From positions 558,001 through 622,000 of the forward strand of contig OY762941.1 of assembly GCA_963666995.1 (NCBI GenBank): a DNA stretch of 64,000 bases. The letters are read 5' to 3'. Shown piece after piece: positions 42,648 through 50,143 of the stretch; the stretch's first letter is position 1, and each line of letters starts with the position of its first letter. This DNA comes from Syntrophobacter sp963666995. GTDB lineage: Bacteria; Desulfobacterota; Syntrophobacteria; Syntrophobacterales; Syntrophobacteraceae. The notes beneath the pieces are model-generated. The model did no database searches and had not been told where the DNA came from. It saw nothing but the letters and a program-made list of their open reading frames with translations. A program made the position numbers and the translations under genes.

Positions 42648-43226
42648 GAAGGCCTTGCCCTGCCTTGTTGAGAGTTGAGGATACTCTCTTGCCGTGATTC
42701 GGTCGAGGACGGGAGGTCGAGAGCGCAAATTGCGTTTCGCATTACGATACGTGGTTTCATATATCAGAACGCAGAGGGCCTGTCAATCACTTTTTGGCTC
42801 CGGATGATTGCCTCCATTTCTTCTGAAACAAAGGTCACGAATACCGGGTGAACCGCAAAACACCGGCGTCTTGGTCCCGCAGGGGGCCGCTTTCTCCCAA
42901 AATCGTCGAGACATCCGCCTGTTACAGTCCCTCTTGAGAATGAAGATTAACTTTTTCCGATAATGTAATATACTTTCCAGCCCAGGGCCCGTTGAATCAC
43001 CCCCGGATCGGGATGTTCCCCCAGGCCCTTGACCGGTCGTAAGGAGGTCGGCCGAGGAGGAGCAGACCGACAGGCCGGCAAAGATTGGACAGGGGTCCGA
43101 TCTACTCTTGCCTTCCCCTTCAGAGGCGTCGGGAAGGAAGATGCATGTCGTCATCGAACGCATTATTGTCCGGTCTTCGAATGGAGTGAGTTATAATCGT
43201 CACTGGAAGATCGATGCAGGATGCAC
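42648..43226. other. Divergent intergenic region
   Basis: No gene is supported between the divergent IclR-like and hypothetical secreted protein genes. A+T-rich segments near 42730-42780 and 42945-42975 may hold promoters. Confidence 0.4.
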
Positions 43227-43829
43227 ATGAAAGCAATTACTAAACGGCTGTTTATAATGATTTTCCTGGGAGCGGCCCTCTTACCCCGCGTTCTCCCGGC
43301 GTCGGAGGGACATCCCGGCTGCCCCGGCAAAGAGGTCGTCCCGGCCCAGGTGCTCATGCTTGTTCCAGCCGAATTCCAGGAGTACACCTACGTCAGTTTA
43401 TACCGGGGGCAGGAAATACTTCACAGGCTCGGCGCCAGGGCGGTGGATGAGCTTTGGGCGCAAATCCGCCCGACATTCGAAAGCCTTACGGTAAGACCTG
43501 TCGAGAGTGAAGCCGCGGCCAGGGAGATGCTCAATTCGAGGTTTTCCAACGACCTGGACCTGCAGCGCTTCGACCTCATTGCCATTCCGAAGTTCACCAA
43601 CGTGAGTTCCTGGGCTGAAGGGCAGTATTACGGCTTCAAAATCGATATACAATTCGAAGTCTACCCGTACGACATGTCCAAAGTAACGACGGTCAAGGGC
43701 CACGGCGAATCGAAAACCGGCGTCCATGCAAGCTCAAGTCCCGGCGAAAGCGCCAACCTGGCGCTGAAAACGGCTGTCGAAGCCATAAATGACGGCCTTT
43801 GCGGCAGAGCGGCCCTCCTCATGCCGTGA
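43227..43829 (+). CDS. Secreted protein of unknown function
   Basis: The 200-residue protein has a signal peptide (about 1-25, ending near LPA) and a mature domain of mixed strands and helices. Visible blocks are PAEFQEYTYVSLYRGQEIL, DLQRFDLIAIPKFTNVSSW and FKIDIQFEVYPYDMSK. The arrangement resembles small periplasmic lipoprotein-like beta domains, but I cannot name a family. The ATG at 43227 has AGGA at a better distance than the ATG at 43221. The same frame reopens after its stop codon (see findings). Confidence 0.6.
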   Translation: MKAITKRLFIMIFLGAALLPRVLPASEGHPGCPGKEVVPAQVLMLVPAEFQEYTYVSLYRGQEILHRLGARAVDELWAQIRPTFESLTVRPVESEAAAREMLNSRFSNDLDLQRFDLIAIPKFTNVSSWAEGQYYGFKIDIQFEVYPYDMSKVTTVKGHGESKTGVHASSSPGESANLALKTAVEAINDGLCGRAALLMP

Positions 43830-44079
43830 GCATTCGATCCGGCATTCGCAATTCGGAATCGTAACGAACGAAACCGCTTCCGTATCACCATCCGTTTTGA
43901 CCGTCGGGACACATCCTGCCGCACCGGTGAAATCCCGCTTCGAACACGCCCGGGCGCGGGCCCTGCGAGGCGTATCTGCCACTTGACCGCGGACGGAAAG
44001 CACATGCTGGGGGTCTGGATCGAATACCTGGAAAAACAGGTCGGTAACCTCAGCGATCTCATACGGCAATACACTGAAC

Positions 44080-44859
44080 TCAAAGAGAAGGAAGCCGCTC
44101 AGTAACGTTTGAGACCGACTGGGCGTTGCCGTGATTCGCCCCGTTTTTTGGTCTTTTCCCTCCCAGAGATTCCCAGACCCCGGTTCCCTTCGGGACAACG
44201 GGCAGGATGGCTCTCGATCCCCAAAGGCGGGGCCGGAGCCAGTTCTTTGTAAGGACAATGTCGCCGGGAGCCGGCACCTGACCGTCCCTGTCCAAAGAAA
44301 CGGGAAGAATGCCCCGGCCTTCCAGTGCGGATACTTCCACGTTTTCCGGCACCTCCCGCAGTCCGCCGAACTCGATAAATCGCCCGCTCCAGCCGTCGGC
44401 CGTGAGTCCCACCGCCGCCGCAGCCCCGATGATGCCCTGATTGGTCCCCCCATGGCCGGAGAGATGCAAACCGTGAGCGGCTTCGAGCGCTTCCTTCTGA
44501 GCGACGACCCGGCAGGTGCACTTGCGGCTGAAGGCAATCAGCCGGGAAATGCCGGGTGCGTCATCGCGTGCCACGCAGAGCCCGGGGTCGCTCCCCTCCA
44601 GAGAATAGCGCTCGATGTGTACGACAGCCCTTGAGATCAGATCCTCAAGCACGGACTCATCTTCGACGTCCACAACCACGCACGCACTGCTGTTGTGCGA
44701 AGTGTAAGGGATATCGTCATGGACCAACAGTTGCTGCCGTACCACACCCCAGATATTACAGCCCTCGGGCAATGCCCTTTCGAACCAGCGGGCGAGTTTG
44801 CCCGTGCCCCGATTCGCGTCGATATGGTCTGTGTCGTCAAACCCAATGTATATCCTCAT
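44080..44859 (-). CDS. TiaS-like tRNA(Ile2) agmatinylcytidine synthetase homologue
   Basis: The 259-residue protein begins MRIYIGFDDTDHIDANRGTG, the kinase-like FDDTDS/GT motif of TiaS, and continues with LLVHDDIPYTSHNSSACV and SGHGGTNQGIIGAAAAVGLT, which are TiaS/DUF1743 features. Archaeal TiaS is about 420 residues and carries OB-fold and zinc-ribbon domains; this protein lacks them and should not modify tRNA in the same way. Bacterial short homologues are uncharacterised. GGGAG seven bases upstream sets ATG 44859. It is divergent from the molybdate transporter operon. Confidence 0.75.
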   Translation of the reverse strand: MRIYIGFDDTDHIDANRGTGKLARWFERALPEGCNIWGVVRQQLLVHDDIPYTSHNSSACVVVDVEDESVLEDLISRAVVHIERYSLEGSDPGLCVARDDAPGISRLIAFSRKCTCRVVAQKEALEAAHGLHLSGHGGTNQGIIGAAAAVGLTADGWSGRFIEFGGLREVPENVEVSALEGRGILPVSLDRDGQVPAPGDIVLTKNWLRPRLWGSRAILPVVPKGTGVWESLGGKRPKNGANHGNAQSVSNVTERLPSL

Positions 44860-45275
44860 TCCGAATTCTCCCGCACTCATCGTTCGCACCACCGGCAACA
44901 CAACCCATCGATCAGGAAACAACTTCAGATGTCGGGTAACCCGGGCACGGCATCCTTTTGGGCGCATGGGCTTCTATCACCTCACCTGCAAAAGAGCAAC
45001 CACAAAGAACGAGTTTCAACCTGAAGTCTCTCTCAACAGCGGATCACAGGTGAAACGCTGTCGACAGGTCGGCCTCCAACCATTATGTCCATATGTGTCC
45101 ACACCGCTCGGTCGCATTTGCTTTCGCAGCGGCTTGCAGTCGAGGCAAACTCTGCTTAGAAAAGCAGGCAACCGGGAAACTATGTCTGGCAAAACAGATG
45201 TATTTTATTGTATAGCAGTCAATACCCCGTCATTGTCGCGGTGATTCGATTCTTATTGCAGCGAAAGAGATCGAT
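44860..45275. other. Divergent promoter region, mod operon
   Basis: The region separates the TiaS-like gene from modB. An A+T-rich stretch at 45195-45225 (TATTTTATTGTATAGCAG) is a good promoter candidate for the molybdate genes. I saw no molybdenum-cofactor riboswitch fold, but cannot exclude one. Confidence 0.4.
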
Positions 45276-45965
45276 ATGATCCACGCAATTCCCGCGCTCA
45301 TACCCCTGTGGCTGACCCTCAAAGTGGCCGGGTTCGGAGCGTTTTTTGCCACTCTTATCGGTGTCGCCCTCGCGTTCTTCATCGCGAATCACCGTTTTCC
45401 GGGGAGGGAATGGCTGGATGCCGCCTTCACCCTGCCTCTTGTCCTGCCGCCGACGGTCATGGGCTACTACCTGATCGTACTGATCGGGCGCAATGGGTGG
45501 ATAGGCCGGTGGCTGAACGAGCACTTCGGGATCACCCTTATGTTCACGTGGCAGGGAGCGGTTCTTGCCGCCATGGTGGTTTCGCTGCCGCTGGTATACA
45601 AGTCCGCGCGCGCCGCCTTTGAAAGTGTCGATCCAAACCTGGAAAAAGCTGCGCGGACCCTCGGACTCACCGAGGCCGGGGTCTTTTTCCGTGTTTCCTT
45701 TCCCCTTGCATGGCGCGGAATCCTCGCCGGCACGATGCTTGCCTTCGCGCGCGCCATGGGGGAATTCGGAGCGACGCTGATGGTTGCGGGGAACCTGCCC
45801 GGTAAAACACAGACTCTTTCGCTCGCGGTCTACGATGCGGTTCAGGCGGGAAACGACAACCTCGCGACGATGCTTGTGCTGATCACTTCTTCCGTTTGCA
45901 TAATCATTCTTGTGTCCTCAGGGAAATTACTCAAAACCAGCTACTTAAAGGAGATCGACCGATGA
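45276..45965 (+). CDS. modB: Molybdate ABC transporter permease
   Basis: The 229-residue inner-membrane permease has five to six membrane helices and the ABC EAA loop in EKAARTLGLTEAGVFFRVSF. PLVLPPTVMGYYLIVLIG and ARAMGEFGATLMVAGNLPGK are typical of ModB. It couples to the ATPase ModC and receives molybdate or tungstate from ModA. Its stop overlaps the modA start (ATGA). The gene order here is B-A-C instead of the common A-B-C. Confidence 0.94.
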   Translation: MIHAIPALIPLWLTLKVAGFGAFFATLIGVALAFFIANHRFPGREWLDAAFTLPLVLPPTVMGYYLIVLIGRNGWIGRWLNEHFGITLMFTWQGAVLAAMVVSLPLVYKSARAAFESVDPNLEKAARTLGLTEAGVFFRVSFPLAWRGILAGTMLAFARAMGEFGATLMVAGNLPGKTQTLSLAVYDAVQAGNDNLATMLVLITSSVCIIILVSSGKLLKTSYLKEIDR

Positions 45966-46732
45966 AGCGAAGCATACTTTGCGTTGTTTTGCTGCTGTTC
46001 CCGGCGCTGCTGCCCGTATTGTTCGGGGGAACGGCCTTTGCCGAGCAGGAGATTATCGTCTCTGCCGCTGCAAGCCTGACCAATGCTTTTCAGGATGTGG
46101 GCAAAAAGTTCGAGAGTGCGAATCCTGGAATCAAGGTTATATTTAATTTTGCAGCCTCCGGCGCTCTCCTCCAGCAAATCGACAAGGGCGCGCCGGTGGA
46201 TGTTTTTGCATCGGCGGATCAGCAGACAATGGACCAGGCCGCGGAGAAGAAGCTCATCCTGGCCGAATCCCGCAAGGACTTCGTGAGCAATGAGATCGTG
46301 CTCACCGTGCCCAGGGATTCGAAAATCTCCATTAAGGCGTTAAAAGACCTGACGGCAAAGGAAGTCGGCAAGATCTCGCTCGGCAATCCCGAGACGGTCC
46401 CGGCAGGCCGCTACGCAAAGGAAGCCCTGACCAACGAAGGTCTGTGGGACGCGCTTCAGCCGAAATTTATCTTTGGAGATTCGGTGCGCCAAGTGCTCGA
46501 CTACGTGAGCCGGGGAGAGGTGGACGCGGGCTTTGTCTTCTCGACCGATGCGGCGGTTGCAAAAGATAAGGTCCGGATTGCGATGGAAGTGAAAAATCAC
46601 AAGCCGATCCGCTATCCCATCGCGGTGGTGGCCGGCACGAAGAATAAACCGTCGGCTCAAGGGTTTGTGGATTTTGTTCTCGGTAAGGAAGGTCAAGCGA
46701 TCCTTTCACAATACGGTTTCAAAGGCCCCTGA
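45962..46732 (+). CDS. modA: Molybdate-binding protein
   Basis: The 256-residue periplasmic binding protein has a signal peptide ending in GTAFAE, followed by the ModA signature EIIVSAAASLTNAFQDVGKK, NFAASGALLQQIDKGAPVDV and ASADQQTMDQA. The oxyanion is held by the two serines in SAAAS and AASGAL. VVAGTKNKPSAQGFVDFVL closes the protein. ATG 45962 overlaps the modB stop. Molybdate supply fits the nearby molybdenum aldehyde oxidoreductase. Confidence 0.95.
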   Translation: MKRSILCVVLLLFPALLPVLFGGTAFAEQEIIVSAAASLTNAFQDVGKKFESANPGIKVIFNFAASGALLQQIDKGAPVDVFASADQQTMDQAAEKKLILAESRKDFVSNEIVLTVPRDSKISIKALKDLTAKEVGKISLGNPETVPAGRYAKEALTNEGLWDALQPKFIFGDSVRQVLDYVSRGEVDAGFVFSTDAAVAKDKVRIAMEVKNHKPIRYPIAVVAGTKNKPSAQGFVDFVLGKEGQAILSQYGFKGP

Positions 46733-46733
46733 A

Positions 46734-47480
46734 GTGCTGATCCGAGTGGAAATTGATAAACACCTGACATCGAGGGGGAGAAGCTTCGCCCTAAGGGCGG
46801 CTTTCTCCTCCGAAGAAGGACTCATTGTCCTCTTCGGGCCCTCCGGTTCGGGGAAGACGCTTACCCTTCAGTCGATTGCAGGTCTTATCGCTCCCGACAG
46901 CGGTACGATCGCTCTGAAAGACCGCGTGCTCTTTGATTCCAGAGACGGAATCAGCATTCATCCGAGGCATCGCGGCATCGGGTATGTTTTTCAGGACTAC
47001 GCGCTTTTCCCGCACCTGACGGTGTTCGAGAATGTGGGTTTCGGTCTCAGGAGGACTTGGCAATGGAGGCTTTCGAAGCGTGAAATGCGGAAGGTCGATG
47101 AGTTTCTCGATATCTTCGAGATAAGACACCTGGCCAACAGCTTCCCCTTCGACCTCTCCGGGGGCCAGCGGCAGCGAGTCGCCCTTGCCAGGGCGCTTAT
47201 CAGGGGCCCTGACCTTCTCCTCCTCGATGAACCTTTTTCAGCTCTGGACACCATGCTTCGGGCAAGGCTCCGCCAGGAATTGCTGGATATCCAGAGGCGC
47301 TTCGGCGTCCCCATAATAATGATCACGCATGACCCCGAAGACATTCGGGTTTTCGCTCAGACACTTGTGACCTATGAAGAAGGCCGCGTTAAAGAGGTAA
47401 GATCCTGCATGAAGGAAAAAACGGCGGAAATCATGAGTCCAGGCGCCTTGCCGTGTCCGGACGTTTCCTTTTCACAGTGA
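46734..47480 (+). CDS. modC: Molybdate ABC transporter ATPase, short form
   Basis: The 248-residue ATPase has Walker A (FGPSGSGKTLTLQSIAG), Q-loop (VFQDYALFPHLTVF), signature LSGGQRQRVALARAL, Walker B (LLLLDEPFSALD) and the H-loop in MITHDPED. ModC proteins normally have a C-terminal TOBE/Mop molybdate-sensing domain; this one ends after the ATPase core and lacks it. A free molbindin is encoded 2.3 kb away. GTG 46734, two bases after modA, is taken as start. Confidence 0.92.
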   Translation: MLIRVEIDKHLTSRGRSFALRAAFSSEEGLIVLFGPSGSGKTLTLQSIAGLIAPDSGTIALKDRVLFDSRDGISIHPRHRGIGYVFQDYALFPHLTVFENVGFGLRRTWQWRLSKREMRKVDEFLDIFEIRHLANSFPFDLSGGQRQRVALARALIRGPDLLLLDEPFSALDTMLRARLRQELLDIQRRFGVPIIMITHDPEDIRVFAQTLVTYEEGRVKEVRSCMKEKTAEIMSPGALPCPDVSFSQ

Positions 47481-47505
47481 AGGTATCCCGGGATCCGGGC
47501 TTTAC

Positions 47506-48624
47506 TCAAACCGCGCTGATGATCTTCCCCGTACATGAGGATTCATAGCCCGGGAGAGATGCGAGTTCCTCCCGGAGAGTGCGCATTTGCAGGACATCGA
47601 GGATCACCTTTACAGCGGGATGGTCCAGAAAGTCATGGGGGATGACGAGATCGCACCGGACTGTTTCCATGGGGATGAAATCCAGGCCGTAAGCCGCGGA
47701 GATGGCCCTGAGCCCCAGGGCGGCGTCAGCCAGGTTGTAGGCAACCATCTGCGCTCCATGAGTATGGTTCAGAACCAGGTTGCCGTACCCGCCGATCTTT
47801 TCCGCCGGAACACCCTCCCGTGAAAGATGCTCATCCAGCAGAATGCGTAGAGCGGCCCCTTCCTCGCGGTTGACAAATCTGACGTCATTTCTGGTTAAAT
47901 CAACAACGCTCCTGATCCCAAGCGGATTTCCCGGCGCGACCATGATTCCCTCCTCAAAAGAGGAAAAGGCCAGGACCGTTGCCTTGGCGTTTGAAAGCGA
48001 CTTTTGTGCCAGGATAACGTTTGACTCGCCCTGCCCCGTGTTATGCAGGTGAGTCCCCGCAAGATGGGCCACGCCGGATGCCAGGCCTTCCAGCGCCTTG
48101 AGGCTCGATGAAAACCTGCAGTGGACCCTCGCCTCACCGGTACAGCGTGCAACGTGTGAGCTCAGGATCGAAAACGCCGGGTCACAGCCGAGAAGCACTG
48201 CCGTCTTCTCGATGCGGGCTCCGGCCTGGAGGAGGCGTATCCCTTCGCCCCCGGGTCTAAGCAGCCCGTCTGCCGCCTGAAGCCCCTCGTTCAGCATCAC
48301 TTTGCCATCCAGAGGATATCCCACCAGGCGGTCACGCACCCTCGCAATACAGAGCCGGGAACCGGACGCGGGGCTTTGCCCGATCAGCATGATGGGTTGT
48401 TCAAGGCCGGGTTCGTCGATTGTGAAAAGATCTTCCACACTACAATCCAGGTGCTTTGCCATACGTAAGGCTACGGCCGTATTGGGAACGTAGCGCCCGG
48501 ATTCCATGTCGTAGATCGCCTGCCTCTTCACGCCCACCAACTCGGCCAGACGGCTCTGGGAAAATCCCTTCTCTCTTCGTATCCTCTTCAAATTGCAGGT
48601 TACACGGTCAGATGGAGGACCCAT
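47506..48624 (-). CDS. XRE-type regulator with molybdate-binding-like (PBP) domain
   Basis: The 372-residue protein has an N-terminal HTH (CNLKRIRREKGFSQSRLAEL, VGVKRQAIYDMESGRYVP) followed by a periplasmic-binding-protein-like domain (about 90-350). Blocks such as KTAVLLGCDPAFSILSSHVA, FSSFEEGIMVAPGNPLGI and FVNREEGAALRILLDEHL are those of the PBP-like domain found in molybdate-responsive regulators. It converges on the mod operon with a 25-base gap and probably senses molybdate or molybdopterin and controls those genes. This function is inferred. Confidence 0.87.
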   Translation of the reverse strand: MGPPSDRVTCNLKRIRREKGFSQSRLAELVGVKRQAIYDMESGRYVPNTAVALRMAKHLDCSVEDLFTIDEPGLEQPIMLIGQSPASGSRLCIARVRDRLVGYPLDGKVMLNEGLQAADGLLRPGGEGIRLLQAGARIEKTAVLLGCDPAFSILSSHVARCTGEARVHCRFSSSLKALEGLASGVAHLAGTHLHNTGQGESNVILAQKSLSNAKATVLAFSSFEEGIMVAPGNPLGIRSVVDLTRNDVRFVNREEGAALRILLDEHLSREGVPAEKIGGYGNLVLNHTHGAQMVAYNLADAALGLRAISAAYGLDFIPMETVRCDLVIPHDFLDHPAVKVILDVLQMRTLREELASLPGYESSCTGKIISAV

Positions 48625-49827
48625 GCAGCTAACCTTTCACTGGCAGCCCGTCTGAAATCAACGGGTGTACCGACCGGGGACATAGGTAGATGCCGTGATG
48701 CCGGCCGCTCCGGATCGGGATGGTTTTGACTCTGTCTATCGGCACTCAAAAGCTAATATTCTCCATGGATTGCACGATTATTCCCCCTCCCCTCAGCCCC
48801 TCCAGCCAGAGAAGGCCGGGTGGCCCGGACAACTTGTTGTCCGGGCCCGTAAGGACAAGAGGGGCAGCCAAATCCGCGACCGCGATTCCAGAGACCAGCC
48901 TCCGAACCTCTTGCGCTTCGCGCACGGACAACGAGTTGTCCGTGTTACCCACTCTGTCGGTTGCACGCCCGTCCGGCCTATTCACTAAAGACATTCCATT
49001 TCCCACAACACAGACCGGCTTTTTCGGGACGCCCCCGGAGAACTCCGGAGTTCCTCAATCAACCCGGACTATTATACCATATCCTGCGCAATCGTAACGA
49101 TTTGTCTATATCCTGAAAATCCCATGTCCAACAACGGTTCCGGCGCATTTGCCCAACCCTGCGATCCTTCGGGGCCAGCTTGCACCTGAACCGCTATTTT
49201 CGAACCCGTGCTCCGGCCAAGCTTATGGTGGTTCGACGGCAGGCAGGACGATATCTTCTGAAACTCGGTACAGAGAGCAACATCAAAGGCGAGGAAGCTG
49301 CGGACGGAAAAGAGAAATGTCATCGGCAAGCGAATTTACAAACGAACGTTCAAACGTTCTTACCTCAACAATCGCGATGGAAGCGCCAAAGAACCTTGCC
49401 TTCAGGGAGGGGCGGCAAGCGAGACCTCCCTGAGGCAAGCACTGCAGTGATCAGGAACGAATAATCCCATCCAGGTACAAGGGAGTAGACCTGCCAGGTT
49501 ACCGATCCTAACCTGCCATCGTATTACACCCTCATCATAGATATGTAGTTTATAATTGTCAATATGTACTTTTAAACATTATTCATGCAGCCTTCTGCCG
49601 GCATTTCGGGTGAGCCGGCCGATGTCTTCCTCCTTCGGACCGGTGCCGGCGACCGGAAAACGAATGGCCGGCAATCGGACGGACGATCGAAGGTTCGCAG
49701 CGGCCCGCATAAGTCCTTTTCGGTTCGGTCTCGATTGACATAGTGCAGGCCCGTGTCTAAATTCATGGAAATTGTGCCCATTATTCCGCAATGTCGAGAT
49801 AAATTCTTTTACAAGGGAGGCTCCATT
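48625..49827. other. Long intergenic region with repeat A
   Basis: The interval between the regulator and the molbindin gene holds repeat family A copy 3 (48818-48951). The rest shows no gene with a family signature. A+T-rich sequence at 49530-49580 could hold a promoter for the molbindin gene. Confidence 0.45.
48818..48951 (+). repeat. Repeat family A, copy 3
   Basis: The copy starts GGGTGGCCCGGACAACTTGT and ends in the hairpin CACGGACAACGAGTTGTCCG with TGTTACCC. It shares CCGTAAGGACAAGAGG and CTTGCGCTTCGCGC with the other copies. The two end hairpins are perfect or nearly so. Confidence 0.85.
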
Positions 49828-50037
49828 ATGAAACTCAGTACCAGAAACGTCATCAAAGGCAAGGTTCTAGAGGTAAAAGAGGGTCAGGTAGCTGCCAAAG
49901 TGAAGGTTGATATAGGCGGCGGAAATATTCTCACCTCCACGATCACCGTCGATGCCGTAAAGGATCTCGGCCTCAAGGCGGGCGACGAAGTTCATGCCCT
50001 CATCAAGGCAAGCAGTGTCATGATCATGAAAGGATAA
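49828..50037 (+). CDS. Molbindin (Mop), single-domain molybdate-binding protein
   Basis: The 69-residue protein is a single TOBE/Mop domain: MKLSTRNVIKGKVLEVKEG, VKVDIGGGNILTSTITVDAV and DEVHALIKASSVMIMKG. Such proteins assemble into hexamers that store or buffer molybdate or tungstate. A very strong AAGGGAGG ribosome binding site precedes ATG 49828, which suggests high expression. It may compensate for the missing sensor domain in ModC. Confidence 0.92.
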   Translation: MKLSTRNVIKGKVLEVKEGQVAAKVKVDIGGGNILTSTITVDAVKDLGLKAGDEVHALIKASSVMIMKG

Positions 50038-50143
50038 CCCCCCGACAGATCGATCCGGCGGGTCACCGATCCGGACCTGCCGGGCCGCTCTTCTTTGTCC
50101 GCGGGCGGAGGGGAAAATAACGGCCTCGTCGCCGGGGACCGCC

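Noticed and set aside
45000..45275. Molybdenum cofactor riboswitch upstream of modB
   Set aside because: I could not recognise the conserved core by eye; a covariance-model search would be needed to decide.
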